A stretch of DNA of 64,000 nucleotides, from the NCBI RefSeq assembly GCF_001942465.1, contig NZ_MKJY01000444.1, forward strand, positions 1 through 64,000. The letters run 5' to 3'. Below the pieces are notes generated by a model. It ran no database searches. It saw only the letters and a program-made list of their open reading frames with translations, and was not told where the DNA came from. Shown here piece after piece: positions 35,740-46,470 of the stretch (positions are counted from its first letter, which is position 1; every line of letters starts with the position of its first letter). The position numbers and the translations under genes were made by a program. This DNA is from Actinomadura sp. CNU-125 (GTDB lineage: Bacteria > Actinomycetota > Actinomycetes > Streptosporangiales > Streptosporangiaceae).

Positions 35740-37316
35740 ATGCCCACCTTGCTCGACCGACACATCGCGCACGACGGCGACGGGATCGCCGTGGCCGACG
35801 ACGACGGTGCGCTGAGCTGGGCCCGGCTCGGTGAGCGGGTGAACCGCTGGTCGGACCTGTTCGCCCGGCGCGGCCTGCGCCCCGGGGACAGGGTCGCCTG
35901 CGTCCTGGGGAACCGGCGGGAAACGTTCGAGGTGCTGCTCGCGTGCCTGCACGGCGCCTCACGGCGGTGCCCGTCAACTGGCATCTGACCGACGGGGAGA
36001 TCGCGTACATCCTCGCCGACTCCGGGAGCAGGGCTCTGGTGACCGAGAGGGGGTACCTGTCCGCGACCGCCCGTGCGGCCGAGACGGCCGAAGCGGGGGA
36101 CGCCGGGGCCGACACCCGCGATCGACGGTTCGTGCTCGGCGACATCGACGGAAAGGGCTTCGAGGCGGTCGAGCCGCTGCTGGCGGCGGGCGACGGCGGC
36201 GAGCGGGACGACCAGGTCTGCGGTGCCACCATGCTCTACACCTCCGGCACGACCGGGCGGCCCAAAGGCGTGATCAACAACCTCTTCGTGACCGGCGCCC
36301 CCTTCTCGGACGTCGATCGGCTCGGCCGGTACGCCGGCGCGGTGCTGCGGATACCGGTCCGGGAGCGGGTGCTCCTCGACGGCCCCTGGTACCACTCGGC
36401 CCAGTTGTTCTTCGCCCTGCTCTCCCTGCTGCAGGGCTCACGGCTGGTCATCCGCCCCCGCTTCGAGCCGGCGGCCACCCTCGAGACCATCGACCGCGAG
36501 CAGATCACGGCGGTGCACCTGGTACCGACGCAGCTGTTCCGCCTGATGCGGCTGGACGAGCCGCTGCGGCGCGAGTTCTCCGGCGCGAGCCTGCGCGCGG
36601 TCTGGCACGGCGGCGGCCCCTGCCCGGACGACGTGAAACGGCGGATGATCGAGTGGTGGGGCCCGGTGCTGCTGGAGTACTACGGCGCCACCGAGGGCGG
36701 AGCGGTCACCCTCATCGACTCGCGGGAGTGGCTGCGCCGCCCCGGCAGCGTGGGCCGGGCGGTTCCGGCGTACGAGATCCTCGTCGTCGACGGGGACGGC
36801 GCGCCGCTTCCTGCCGGACGGACGGGCAGGGTCTTCGTCCGCCGCAAGTCGGGCGGCACCTTCAGCTTCCACAACGCGCCGGACAAGACCCGGGCCGCTC
36901 ACCTCGAGCCGGGGGTCTTCACCTTCGGCGAGATCGGCCGTCTCGACGAGGACGGCTACCTGTTCCTCAGCGGCCGCGAGCAGGACATGATCGTCAGCGG
37001 CGGGGTGAACGTCTACCCGGCCGAGGTCGAGGAGGTGCTCCTGCGCCACCCCGGCGTGCAGGACGCGGCGGTGGTCGGGCTCCCCGACCGGGAGTTCGGC
37101 GAGCGGGTGACCGCGGTCGTCCAGCGCGCGCCCGGAGCCCCGGTGGAGATGGCCACGGTGCTGGACGCGCACTGCCGTGCCTCGCTCGCCGGATTCAAGT
37201 CCCCGCGCGCGTACCGCTTCGTGGACGAACTCCCCCGCGAGCCGACGGGCAAGCTCCGCAAGGACGCGCTGCAGGCCGTGTTCGAGGACGCGGCCGGCGT
37301 CGGGGGCCTGCTGTGA
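35740..37316 (+). CDS. Acyl-CoA synthetase/AMP-dependent ligase, frame broken once
   Basis: About 525 residues. ATG 35740 has GAGAGG upstream and opens with RHIAHDGDGIAVADDDG and RPGDRVACVLGNRRE. Near 35956 a base is missing and the frame one base back continues LTAVPVNWHLTDGEIAYIL, the AMP-binding motif MLYTSGTTGRPKGV, YYGATEGG, and IVSGGVNVYPAEVEE with PTGKLRKDAL at the end. This is the acyl-CoA synthetase branch (FadD-like). It may activate the starter acid or the released chain. Its stop overlaps the P450 GTG. Confidence 0.85.
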
Positions 37317-38595
37317 CGCGGCCCGCCGACGCGGCCGGGCAGGACCCCGGCGGCCCGCGCGAGCGTCCCGACATCGCCCACCCGGTGACCTATGCGAGCG
37401 GGGTGCCGCACGGGGAGTTCGCGCGGCGCCGCCGGGAGGAGCCGGTGGGCTGGGTCGAGGAGCCGCTGCTGTTGCGGCACGGCGCGGGCGGGCGGATGGC
37501 CCAGCGCGGCAGCGGATTCTGGGCGGTCGCCTCGCACGAGCTGGTCACGTCGGTGTCGCGCCGACCCGAGGAGTTCTCCTCGGCGGCCAAGGGCGCGTTC
37601 CTGACCGATCCGCGCACTTCCGCCGACCTGCGGCAGGCGAGGGAACTGCTCGTCAACATGGACGCGCCGCGGCATCTGCGCATCCGCAGGCTGATCACCT
37701 CCGTCTTCACCCCCAGGGCCGTCCGCGCCCTCTCCGCGTCGGTCGCCGCGCACGCGGAGTCGCTCGCCGAGCGGGTCGTCGCGGCCGACCGGTTCGACGT
37801 GGTGGCGGACCTCGCCGCGGAGCTGCCGCTGCTCGTGCTCTCCGATCTGCTCGGGATGGAGCACGAGGATCGGCATCTGCTGTTCCGGTGGAGCAACCAC
37901 CTGGTCGGTTTCGACGACCCCGAGTACGGCGGCGGCGACATCGACGTCTACCGCGCCACGTTCGCCGAAGCGTTCCAGTACGCCCTGCGGCTGGCGGCGG
38001 AGCGTCGCGAGAATCCGGGCGGCGACCTGGTCAGCCGGCTCGCCACCGCCGAGGTGGACGGCGAGCGCCTGTCCGATCGGGAGTTCTGTTCCTTCTGGCT
38101 GCTGCTGATCGTCGCCGGCAACGAGACCACCCGGCACCTGATCAGCGGCTCCCTGCAGGCGCTGGCCGATCATCCGGCGGAGCGGGACCGGCTCGTCTCG
38201 GGCGAGGCCCCGCTGGACGCGGCGGTGGACGAGCTGGTCCGGTGGGTGACGCCGATCATGCAGTTCCGCCGGACCGCGACGCGCGACACGGTCCTGGGCG
38301 GGCGGCGCATCCGGGAGGGAGAGAAGGTCGTCATCTACTACACGTCCGCCAACCGCGACGGCGCGGTGTTCGACGGGCCCGACCGCCTGGACCTCGGCCG
38401 CTCCCCCAACCCCCACCTGGCGTTCGGGATCGGCCCCCATTTCTGTCTCGGCGCCCACCTGGCACGGCTGGAGCTGAAGCTCCTGCTGAGCGCGCTGTGC
38501 CCGCACTCGCACGCTTCCGGCGGCTCGGCCCGGCGACGAGGCTGGAGTCCAACTTCGTCAATGGTGTGAAGAAGATGCCGGCGCGCTTCGCCTGA
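37313..38595 (+). CDS. Cytochrome P450 (CYP125/CYP142-like), frame broken once near the end
   Basis: About 427 residues from GTG 37313, which overlaps the ligase stop. LVNMDAPRHLRIRRLITSVF (C-helix), LLIVAGNETTRHLISGS (I-helix), FRRTATRDTVLGG and the heme loop FGIGPHFCLGAHLARLE are all present. Near 38496 one base is missing, and the frame one base back supplies LPALARFRRLGP and the C-terminal FVNGVKKMPARFA. The sequence style resembles the steroid/branched-chain omega-hydroxylases of mycobacteria. It ends the long operon. Confidence 0.87.
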
Positions 38596-38619
38596 CCGGC
38601 TGCGCGGGGCGGCCGCCGG

Positions 38620-39000
38620 TCAGGGATCCTCGACGGGCAGGACGCCGTCCAGGCCGGTCAGGACCAGAAGCTCGCGGAGCGCTGTTCCGGGGGCCCGGAG
38701 GACGACGCTTCCGCCGAGCCGGCGCGCGGCCAGCTGAAGCCGCGCCAGCACTTCGAGCGTGTTGATGTCCGGGTCGTGGAGCGCCCCGAGATCGCAGACC
38801 ACCTCGGTGGCGCCCGGCGACACCATCATGTCCCGCAGCCGTGCGCTGAGCGGTTCGATGTCCGCGACGGTGAGCGCGGGGCCGAGGAACAGCACGTTCC
38901 CGTTCGTACCGGGGGCACGGGCTTCTCCGTGCTGCACGTGGTCGTTCCGCACCCGGTCGTCTTGTACCTGGCGGTCGTCTTGCGCGTGGTCGTCGTGCAT
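38620..39000 (-). CDS. STAS-domain protein (anti-sigma factor antagonist-like)
   Basis: 126 residues from ATG 39000. The STAS domain (about residues 40-126) has VVCDLGALHDPDINTLEVLA, where the Asp/Thr region corresponds to the phosphorylated Ser loop of SpoIIAA proteins, and LRAPGTALRELLVLTGLDGV. The N-terminal 25 residues are an odd repetitive string of Asp, His, Gln and Arg (HDDHAQDDRQVQDDRVRNDH). It may regulate a sigma factor by partner switching. The matching kinase is not seen here. Confidence 0.7.
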   Translation of the reverse strand: MHDDHAQDDRQVQDDRVRNDHVQHGEARAPGTNGNVLFLGPALTVADIEPLSARLRDMMVSPGATEVVCDLGALHDPDINTLEVLARLQLAARRLGGSVVLRAPGTALRELLVLTGLDGVLPVEDP

Positions 39001-39104
39001 GGCACTTCCGTCCGCATCTCGGGGGCGGGGGCGACATTCGCAGGGCGCGAAGAAGCGGCCGGGGGCCGCTCCATGCCCCCGGCCGCGGTCCGGTCCGGTC
39101 TTCG

Positions 39105-40493
39105 TCAGCCCGCCGGGGACGGCACGGCCGCGGCGGTCCGGGTGGTCGGCGGCCCGGACGGCGGCGTCCCGCTCTTCAGCACCCGGTAGATCATGTCGGG
39201 GCTCATGAGCGCGTCGGCGGGGTCGACCAGCCCGGCCACTCGCATGAACGTTCGGGTCACCTCCGGGTCGCGCGTCGCGGCCGAGTGCATCAGCGCCGAG
39301 TAGGCGTTCATCATTTCCACCATCGGCGGCCTCGGCCCCTCCACCTCCGGGTAGGCCAGGTCGCCCCCCGCGGAGATCTGCCAGGGAGCCTCGATGACGC
39401 CCGCGATGTCCTTCAGGAACGCCAGCGGGTCGGGGACGCCGCGGCCGAGGTGCGCGCGCAGCGTCAGCGCCTCCATCGCCGCCACGGTCATGCCCTGCCC
39501 GTAGACGGGGTTGAAGCTGCAGGCGGCGTCGCCGATCACCAGCAGCCGCTCGGGGAACCGTTCGAGCTGCTCGTAGTGCCGCCGGACGCTCGCCGGGTAG
39601 GTGAAGGCGATCGGATCGTCGAGCGGCTTCGCGTTCTTGATGACCTCGTAGACGTCCGGCACCTCCATGGACCGTGCCCACTCCAGGAAGCCGTCCGGGT
39701 CGGTCGGCGCGGCGTCGCCGAGCACGCCGGTCAGCGACACGATGCAGCGGCCGCCGTCGATGCGGGAGAAGAAGGCCCCGCGGGGATGCGACGGCGAGGA
39801 CACCGGGTTGATCGACAGGTCGCCGTCGAGGATCGACTCGTCGGGCAGCCGGTAGTGCCGTGTGGTGTAGGTCAGGTCGATCTTGATCCGCTGCTCCGCC
39901 GGCCGGTCGTAGCCGAGCTCCGCCAGCCACACGGGAGTACGCGAGCCGCGACCGGTCGCGTCGACCACCAGGTCGGCGGCGAGCTCCTCGGCGGCGGTCT
40001 CGACCCCGCGCCGCTTCACCCGCACCCCGGTCACCCGCGCGCCGTCGTCGGTGGCACAGAGCCCGAGGATGTCCGTTTCCTCTAGGAAGCGAACGTTCGT
40101 CCAGTCCCCCAGGGACCCGCGGACGTGCGCCTCCAGCACGGGCCGGTCCGCCGAGACGCAGACCAGCCCGGTGGCGGCCGGACGTAGCCGCCGGCCGTTG
40201 AAGAACCAGCGCAGTTCGCCGAGATCCCCGGTGGGGATGCCGGCCGCGACCGCGCGCTCGGTGAAGCCGGGGAAGAGCTCGTCGAGGATCTGCTGCCCCC
40301 GGGCGAGCAGCCCGTGGACGTGCCGTCCCTGCGGGACGCCGCGCCGGGGCGTGCGCACCGCGGACAGCTCGTCCCGGTCGACCACCAGCACCTCGTCGTA
40401 GGCGTCTGCGAGCACCCGGGCCGTGAGCAGTCCCGCCATGCTCCCGCCGAGCACCACGGCCCGCCGGCCCACGTTCGTGTCGGAATCGGTCAC
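39105..40493 (-). CDS. FAD-dependent oxidoreductase/epoxidase-like monooxygenase
   Basis: 462 residues. The N-terminal FAD fold has AVVLGGSMAGLLTARVLAD, then VVDRDELS and RRGVPQGRHVHGLLARGQQ. VVDATGRGSRTPVWLAELGY and LLVIGDAACSFNPVYGQGMT complete the class A flavoprotein monooxygenase pattern. PQGRHVHGLL is typical of the squalene-epoxidase/geranylgeranyl-reductase-like actinomycete group. Given the neighbouring epoxide hydrolases, alkene epoxidation is a reasonable guess. It follows the SgcJ-like gene by about 40 bases on the same strand. Confidence 0.82.
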   Translation of the reverse strand: MTDSDTNVGRRAVVLGGSMAGLLTARVLADAYDEVLVVDRDELSAVRTPRRGVPQGRHVHGLLARGQQILDELFPGFTERAVAAGIPTGDLGELRWFFNGRRLRPAATGLVCVSADRPVLEAHVRGSLGDWTNVRFLEETDILGLCATDDGARVTGVRVKRRGVETAAEELAADLVVDATGRGSRTPVWLAELGYDRPAEQRIKIDLTYTTRHYRLPDESILDGDLSINPVSSPSHPRGAFFSRIDGGRCIVSLTGVLGDAAPTDPDGFLEWARSMEVPDVYEVIKNAKPLDDPIAFTYPASVRRHYEQLERFPERLLVIGDAACSFNPVYGQGMTVAAMEALTLRAHLGRGVPDPLAFLKDIAGVIEAPWQISAGGDLAYPEVEGPRPPMVEMMNAYSALMHSAATRDPEVTRTFMRVAGLVDPADALMSPDMIYRVLKSGTPPSGPPTTRTAAAVPSPAG

Positions 40494-40536
40494 CGTCGTC
40501 TCCTAGGGTCGTGGGTCCTTGCCGGGGTCGCCCGGC

Positions 40537-40962
40537 TCAAGCCGGATTGCGGGGACAGTTCTGGTACGAGGCGAGCCGCCACTCGCCGTCGTGCTTGACC
40601 GCCAGCCAGGAGGCACGGATCGCGTCCTCGTCGGCCAGATCCTCCCGGCCGGCGGCGATCACGCCGCCCTCGGTGATGAGGAGGCACACGTCCGGGCCGA
40701 GGAACCGTATGTTGAGGGGCTGGCCGGTCACCCGGGTGCCCTTGAAGACTCCGGTGAACGCCTCCTTCATGAAGGCGGCGATCGCCTCGCGCCCCGCCTG
40801 GTAGACGCCGGGGAGGAGCAGCGTCCCGTCGTCGGTGAACAGGCCGCCGAAGCCCTCGGCGTCGTGCTTCGCCCAGACCTGAACGAGTCGCTGAGGGAGC
40901 CGGGCCACGGCGACCTGGTCTTCCGCCGAAGTACCGGAGCCGGTGGGGCGTTCAGCCGTCAT
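40537..40962 (-). CDS. SgcJ/EcaC family NTF2-like protein
   Basis: 141 residues from ATG 40962, with GAGAGGAAA upstream. A longer frame to 41076 is not supported. The NTF2-like fold is shown by RLVQVWAKHDAEGFGGLFTD, LLPGVYQAGREAIAAFMKEA and HDGEWRLASYQNCPRN, the typical pattern of TIGR02246 (SgcJ/EcaC). SgcJ is conserved in nine-membered enediyne clusters, where it aids polyene formation by the enediyne PKS, but the family is wide and also occurs elsewhere. The promoter region of 190 bases is shared with the divergent hydroxylase. Confidence 0.78.
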   Translation of the reverse strand: MTAERPTGSGTSAEDQVAVARLPQRLVQVWAKHDAEGFGGLFTDDGTLLLPGVYQAGREAIAAFMKEAFTGVFKGTRVTGQPLNIRFLGPDVCLLITEGGVIAAGREDLADEDAIRASWLAVKHDGEWRLASYQNCPRNPA

Positions 40963-41152
40963 TTCATTTCCTCTCCACGATGATCTCGTATCCGCCGTGC
41001 GCGCACTCAGATCCTTTCGTGACCCTAGAGGCCCGACAATCTTCTGGATTGCTCTACAGATCTCTCGGAAAGGCAATCCAACGGATGAGGGTGTTCGCCT
41101 CCCGATGTCACTATTCCCGGGACCATGGACAATTCTTCGGAGGAGGACAGGG

Positions 41153-42349
41153 GTGGCACTCGCTCAAGCACCGTCACGGACGGAACTCGTTCGCAACGCG
41201 GCGTCGCTGACGCCGCTGCTCAAATCGCATGCTTCCTGGCACGAGCAGAACCGGCGGCTGCACGATGAGACCGTCGAGGCGCTCGCGGACGCCGGGGCCT
41301 TCCGGCTGCGGCTCCCCGCCCGCTACGGCGGGTACGAGGCCGACGCCCGTACCGCCGTCGACGTCATCGCCGAGCTCGCCCGCGGCGACGGGTCCGCGGC
41401 GTGGGTGGCCGGCGTGAACGCCATCACCACCTGGATGGCGGGCCTGCTGCCCGACGAGGTCCAGGACGAGGTCTTCGCCGAACCCGGTACCCGCCTCTGC
41501 GGCACGCTGAGCCCCACCGGCATGTGCGTGCCCGCGGACGGCGGCGTCGTCCTGAACGGCAAGTGGGGCTTCATCAGCGGCGCGCACCACGCCCGGTGGC
41601 AGGTGATCGTGGCGATGGCGCCGGCACCGGACGGCGGGTTCTGGCCCATCATGACGGTCGTGCCGATGACCGAGCTCACCATCGTCGACGACTGGGACAC
41701 CTCGGGGCTGCGCGGTACCGGAAGCGTCAGCACCGTGGCCGAGAACGTGTTCGTGCCGCAGGCGCGGATCCTGCCGCTGCCGCTCGTGCTGGCCGAGCAG
41801 TACGCCTCGGCCGCGAACGCGAATTCGGCCGTCTTCCGGGCCCCGCTCCTGCCCACCGCGTCGGCGCTGTCGGTGGGGACCGCGGTCGGCCTGGCCGCCG
41901 CGGCCCGGGAGGAGTTCTTCGAGCGGCTGCCCGGCCGGAAGATCACCTACACCGGATACGAGAACCAGCACGAGGCGCCGCTGACCCACCTGCAGGTCGC
42001 CGAGGCGACGATGCTGATCGACGAGGCCCGCTTCCACGCGCACCGGCTCGCCGACCTCGTCGACGCCAAGGGCGCGCAGGCCATTGAGGGCGCGGGCGGC
42101 GCGTGGAGTCCGGAGGAGCGCGTGCGTGCGCGCGCCGACATGGGCCGCGCGTGCCGACTGTCGAAGGACGCCGGGGACGTCCTCGGCCAGGCCAGCGGCG
42201 GGTCGTCGATCTACAGCGACGTGCCCATCCAGCGCATCACCCGGGACCTGAACGCGATCGTGATGCATGCGCTGATGCACCCGGACACCAACGACGAACT
42301 CTACGGCCGCGTCCTCTGCGGCCTCGAGCCCGACACCCTCTACATCTGA
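41153..42349 (+). CDS. Acyl-CoA-dehydrogenase-fold flavin monooxygenase (HsaA/hydroxylase type)
   Basis: 398 residues from GTG 41153, with GGAGGAGG seven bases upstream. LRLPARYGGYEADARTAVDV, NGKWGFISGAHHARWQVIVA, DDWDTSGLRGTGSVSTVAEN and DVLGQASGGSSIYSDVPIQR fit the group of acyl-CoA-dehydrogenase-like oxygenases that use reduced flavin to hydroxylate phenols or carrier-bound substrates (HsaA, HpaB-like hydroxylases). A flavin reductase is not seen beside it. A second member of the family lies at the end of the window. A strong terminator follows. Confidence 0.82.
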   Translation: MALAQAPSRTELVRNAASLTPLLKSHASWHEQNRRLHDETVEALADAGAFRLRLPARYGGYEADARTAVDVIAELARGDGSAAWVAGVNAITTWMAGLLPDEVQDEVFAEPGTRLCGTLSPTGMCVPADGGVVLNGKWGFISGAHHARWQVIVAMAPAPDGGFWPIMTVVPMTELTIVDDWDTSGLRGTGSVSTVAENVFVPQARILPLPLVLAEQYASAANANSAVFRAPLLPTASALSVGTAVGLAAAAREEFFERLPGRKITYTGYENQHEAPLTHLQVAEATMLIDEARFHAHRLADLVDAKGAQAIEGAGGAWSPEERVRARADMGRACRLSKDAGDVLGQASGGSSIYSDVPIQRITRDLNAIVMHALMHPDTNDELYGRVLCGLEPDTLYI

Positions 42350-42381
42350 CGGGTCCGGCGCCCGCCGCCGCGTACACGAGA

Positions 42382-42410
42382 GGACCGCCGCGGACGATCC
42401 GCGGCGGTCC
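42382..42410. terminator. Bidirectional terminator
   Basis: A perfect 13-base inverted repeat (GGACCGCCGCGGA / TCCGCGGCGGTCC, 3-base loop) between the converging hydroxylase gene and the alpha/beta hydrolase gene. Confidence 0.8.
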
Positions 42411-42541
42411 CTTCGTGTGGATCTGCGTCCCAGCTCGTGCTTTCTGCGAGGAGACGCACACAGGAGGAGATGCGGGTCACGAGACGTGCGGACCGGCCGC
42501 GGGGACCTCCCCGCGGCCGGCTCGATGTTCCCGGGCGCTCG

Positions 42542-43626
42542 TCAGGGCGCGCAGGGAGCGAGATCGCCGGTCGGCGCCTCCTGCGGCTCGGGCCCGAAGA
42601 ACAGCGTCGCGCACTGCTTCAGGAACTCGGGGTTCTCCTCGGGGATCCAGTGCCCGGTGTCAGGGGCGACCGCCTGCCGCACGTCGGTGGCCACCTGCCG
42701 GAACGACTGCGCCACGGCGGGCCCGAAGACCGATTCGGAGCCCATGGCCAGCACCGGCATCGCCAGCTTCTCGCCGGCGCCCGCCTTGTTGTCGGCGGCG
42801 TTCGCCGGGAACGCGCGGTAGTACTCGAACCCGGCGCTGAGGCGGCCGTCGTCGGCGTACGCGGCCATGTACGCCCGCTGCGCGATGGCGTCGGGGTACT
42901 TGGCCGAGCTGTACAGCCAGCCGAGGTAGGTGCGGACGTCCCGCCAGCCGTCGATGAGGTCCTCGGGGACCGGCCCGGCCGTCTGGTTGAACAGGAAGTG
43001 CCAGCTCAGTCCGTAGGCTTCCTCGAGCCCGAAGCCGTTGAGCGGGGTCTCCAGCGCGGCGAGCCGGGACACGTCCTCGGGGTAGTCGCGGGCGTAGGAG
43101 TAGGCGACGAGCGAGCCGAGGTCGTGGGCGAGGATCCCGACCTCGCCCAGGCCGAGCGCCTCCGCCCCCTGGTGGACGCGCGCCGCGGTCGTCGCGGTGT
43201 CGTACCCGCCGGACGGGATGTCGGACCGTCCCAGCCCGGGCAGGTCGAACGCGACGACCGTGTGGTTCTCGGCCAGCGCGGGCATCACCTTGCGCCATTC
43301 CCACCAGGTCTGCGGCCAGCCGTGCAGCAGCACCAGCGCGGGGCCGGAGCCCATCCGCACGTAGTGCAGGTCGCCGCCCTCCACCGGCACGGTTCCCTCG
43401 GTGGCCCCCGGGAGGCCGGCGGCCTGCGCCGCGGTTCCGGTCGCGGCCCCGGACCGGGAGGGACCGGAGTCGTTCCCGAACTGGCGCCCGCCGTCGAGCC
43501 GACAATGACGACGGCGGCGGTCGCGACGGCGCCGATGCCGCTGCGCCACCACTTCGTGCGCCGCCTGCGGGCCTCGGAGGAGGCCACCGCCTCCTCGAGG
43601 TCGTTCCGTTCTTCCTGCTGCGGCAT
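42542..43626 (-). CDS. Membrane-anchored or secreted alpha/beta hydrolase (epoxide hydrolase-like), frame broken once
   Basis: About 361 residues from 43626. A cytoplasmic N-terminus with RRRRTKWW is followed by a hydrophobic stretch IGAVATAAVVIVGSTAG (signal or anchor). Near 43488 one base is missing, and the frame one base back continues RQFGNDSGPS and the hydrolase domain. That domain has LVLLHGWPQTWWEW, the nucleophile Asp in LAHDLGSLVAYSYA and the late His in DTGHWIPEENPEF. HGWP plus an Asp nucleophile indicates an epoxide hydrolase or dehalogenase type enzyme. Export would place its action outside the membrane. Confidence 0.8.
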
Positions 43627-43761
43627 TTCGGTTCCCTTCGTGTCGTACGCGAGTGGAGCGATCCGGCTTCCGCGGTCGGCGTTCCGCGCCGCCCCGATGA
43701 CCGCGGTTCGGTGAACCGGCTCGGTGACAGGGACGTCCGGGGGCGGGCGGCCCCCGGAGAG

Positions 43762-45006
43762 TCAACGACCGGCGGAGCCCGCCGGTACGGTCAAACGCAC
43801 CGGCAGGGTGCGGTGGCCGTTCATGATGAACGTCGGCAGCGGCTGAAGCTCGTCGCGCGGGACCGCCAGCTCCAGGTCGGGGAACCTCCCGAACAGGCCC
43901 GCCAGCCCGACCCTGGCCACCAGCCGGGCGACCCCGGCACCGAGGCAGTAGTGCGGGCCGTGCCCGAACGACAGGTGTTCCTTGTCGGCGCGCGTGATGT
44001 CGAACCGGTCGGCGTCCCCGCCGTGCAGGGCCGGGTCGCGCCCGACCGCGCTGTAGTTGACGAGGATCGGGTCGCCCTTGGGGATGGTCACCCCGTCGAG
44101 CTCGATGTCCTCGACCGCGTACCGCAGCGGCAGGTGCGCGAGGGGGGATTCCACCCGCAGGGTCTCGTCGATGACGTCGTCCCAGGTGGCCCGGCCGTCG
44201 AGCACCATGCTCCGTTGCTCGGGGTGGGTGAGCAGCGCGGTGATGGCGTTGTCGAAGAAGTTGATGGTGGTCTCGGACCCGGCACCGAGGATCGCGAAGA
44301 TGGTGTCGCTCAGCTCCGACTCGCTGAGCCGGGAACCGTCCTCGTCCCGCGCCGCGATGAGGTCGCTGGTGATGTCCTCGCCCGGCTCGCGCCGCTTGAG
44401 CTCGATGAGCTCGGCCATCGCGCCGCGCCACCCCGCCAGGGTCGCCTGCGCCTGCTCGGGCGACACGGTCGTGTCCACCATCATGTCGATGACCTTGGCC
44501 GTCTCGACCCGGGCCTCCTCGTTCATGCCGATGAGGTCGGCCACCAGCCGGGCGGGCAGCGGATACGCGAAGCGCTCCCGCAGGTCCACCACCTCACCAG
44601 GGCCCGCCGCGGCGAGCGCGTCCAAGAGCTCGCCGGTGAGCTGCTCGACGCGCGGGCGGATCGCCTCGGTCCGGCGCGGAGTGAACGCCTTGCCGACCAG
44701 CCGGCGCAGCCGGACGTGGTCCTTGCCGTAGGCGGTCACCATGTTGTCCATCGCGATCCAGCTGATCATCTCCCAGTCGGGCGGGATCTCCCCGTTGATG
44801 AACGCCGGCCAGTGGTTGCGGGCGCTCTTGGTGACCCGCGGGTCGGTGAGCAGCCGCTTGATGGTGTCGTGGCCGTTGACCGACCAGGCGCAGACGTCGC
44901 CGGGAAGCCCGATCAGCACGGCGGGACCGCGCTCGCGCAGGCCGGCGGCCTCCTCGTGGATGTCGCGCCCCGTCGGGTCCAGCTTCACCGGGCAGCGGTT
45001 CTCCAT
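43762..45006 (-). CDS. Cytochrome P450
   Basis: 414 residues, intact. [20 protein letters not shown] (C-helix), [16 protein letters not shown] (I-helix), [18 protein letters not shown] (K-helix) and the heme loop [17 protein letters not shown] are clear. The style resembles polyketide-tailoring P450s. It lies 37 bases downstream of the EHN epoxide hydrolase on the same strand, so an oxidation (perhaps epoxidation) followed by hydrolysis is a sensible pairing. Confidence 0.92.
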   Translation of the reverse strand: MENRCPVKLDPTGRDIHEEAAGLRERGPAVLIGLPGDVCAWSVNGHDTIKRLLTDPRVTKSARNHWPAFINGEIPPDWEMISWIAMDNMVTAYGKDHVRLRRLVGKAFTPRRTEAIRPRVEQLTGELLDALAAAGPGEVVDLRERFAYPLPARLVADLIGMNEEARVETAKVIDMMVDTTVSPEQAQATLAGWRGAMAELIELKRREPGEDITSDLIAARDEDGSRLSESELSDTIFAILGAGSETTINFFDNAITALLTHPEQRSMVLDGRATWDDVIDETLRVESPLAHLPLRYAVEDIELDGVTIPKGDPILVNYSAVGRDPALHGGDADRFDITRADKEHLSFGHGPHYCLGAGVARLVARVGLAGLFGRFPDLELAVPRDELQPLPTFIMNGHRTLPVRLTVPAGSAGR

Positions 45007-45043
45007 CAGATGTCTCCAGTTCGTCGTCCGGATGCGAGAACGG

Positions 45044-46198
45044 TCATTTGAGCGACCGGAAGAACGCCCGGACGTCCTCGGTGAGGAGGCCGGGCTGTTC
45101 CATGGCCGGGAAGTGGCCGCCGCGGTCGAACTCGGTCCAGTGCGAGATGGACGGCAGGTCCCGGTCGGCGAAGCGGCGGATCGGCAGGAACACGTCGTGC
45201 GGGAACACCGCGACGCCGACGGGGACGGGGACGGGGGGCGGCACCGCCCCGGCGGCCGCCTGGGCGACGGCCTCGCGGCCCTCGTAGTAGAAGTGGGCCG
45301 AGGAGCCCATCGTGCGGGTGAACCAGTAGATCGAGGCGTTCGTGAGCATCTGGTCCCGGTCCACCGCGTCCTCCGGGACGGACTCGGAGTCCGTCCACTC
45401 CCGGAACTTCTCGACGATCCAGGCGAGCTGGCCGACCGGTGAGTCGTGCAGCGCGTACGCGAGGGTCTGCGGCCGGGTGGCCATGATCTTCATGTAGCCG
45501 GACAACTCGGCGTCGAAGCGGGCGAGCGCCCCCAGCCGGCTCTGGTCGAGCTCGCTCAGATCCGCCATCTCGGCGGGGTCGCCGGAAGGGAACGTCATGA
45601 GCATGTTGACGTGCACGCCCAGCACGCGCTCCGGCTCGGCCCGGCCGAGCTGGAGCGAGATGACCGATCCCGCGTCCCCTCCCTGGACGCCGTAGGCGTC
45701 GTACCCGAGCAGGTCCATCAACCGCGACCACGCCGCGGCGATCCTCGGCACGTCCCAGCCGGTCTGCCGGAGCGGGCCGGAGAAGCCGTACCCCGGCAGT
45801 GACGGGATCACCAGGTGGAAGGCGTCGGCCGGATCGCCGCCGTGCGCGCGGGGGTCGCTGAGCGGACCGATGACCTTGAGGAACTCGGCCACCGACCCGG
45901 GCCAGCCGTGGGTCATCAGCAGGGGCAGCGCGTCCGGCTCGGGCGACCGCACGTGCATGAAGTGGATCGTCTCGCCGTCGATCTCGGTCGTGAACTGCGG
46001 TATCTCGTTCAGCCGGGCCTCGGCGGCCCGCCAGTCGAAGCCGGTGCGCCAGTAGTCGGCGAGGCCCCTCAGATAGTGCAGCGGCACTCCGCGGTCCCAG
46101 CCGACACCGGGCAGTTCGTCCGCCCATCGCGTCTCGGCGATCCGGCGGCGCAGATCATCGATGTCGGCTTGCGGAATCTCGATCCGAAATGGACGCAT
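45044..46198 (-). CDS. Epoxide hydrolase with EHN domain (SgcF/NcsF-like)
   Basis: 384 residues from ATG 46198; the frame is open further upstream but only from here does the family begin: [20 protein letters not shown]. The N-terminal EHN domain (residues 1-110, [20 protein letters not shown]) precedes the hydrolase core with [13 protein letters not shown], the nucleophile Asp in [14 protein letters not shown] and the late His in [13 protein letters not shown]. This microsomal-type epoxide hydrolase group includes SgcF, NcsF2 and KedF of nine-membered enediyne clusters, which open a core epoxide to a diol. General detoxifying members exist as well. Confidence 0.85.
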   Translation of the reverse strand: MRPFRIEIPQADIDDLRRRIAETRWADELPGVGWDRGVPLHYLRGLADYWRTGFDWRAAEARLNEIPQFTTEIDGETIHFMHVRSPEPDALPLLMTHGWPGSVAEFLKVIGPLSDPRAHGGDPADAFHLVIPSLPGYGFSGPLRQTGWDVPRIAAAWSRLMDLLGYDAYGVQGGDAGSVISLQLGRAEPERVLGVHVNMLMTFPSGDPAEMADLSELDQSRLGALARFDAELSGYMKIMATRPQTLAYALHDSPVGQLAWIVEKFREWTDSESVPEDAVDRDQMLTNASIYWFTRTMGSSAHFYYEGREAVAQAAAGAVPPPVPVPVGVAVFPHDVFLPIRRFADRDLPSISHWTEFDRGGHFPAMEQPGLLTEDVRAFFRSLK

Positions 46199-46470
46199 GG
46201 CGACCCCACCTCTTCGGGTTTCGCGGAAACGGCGGACATTCTGAAAGGGCGCCCCCCAGATGCTCGGCGGAGCCACGCCAAGAAGATCGCACCGGGTTCG
46301 GGGCCGTGCATCTTCCGCATTGCGAACGTTCTCGCACGGCGGCGGATACGCGGATTCCAACGGCGCCCCGAGGGTCGGATCGTCGAGGGATACGCACGAT
46401 GGAATAGGACAGATCACGGCTGACCGGGTCATGCTGAAGCCCCGTTCCGACATGGGGGAGAGGACCGGCA

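Noticed and set aside
42542..44431. 629-codon minus-strand frame as one large hydrolase
   Set aside because: Its first 270 codons are a shadow of the P450 at 43762-45006; the hydrolase itself starts at 43626 in another frame with a signal/anchor segment.
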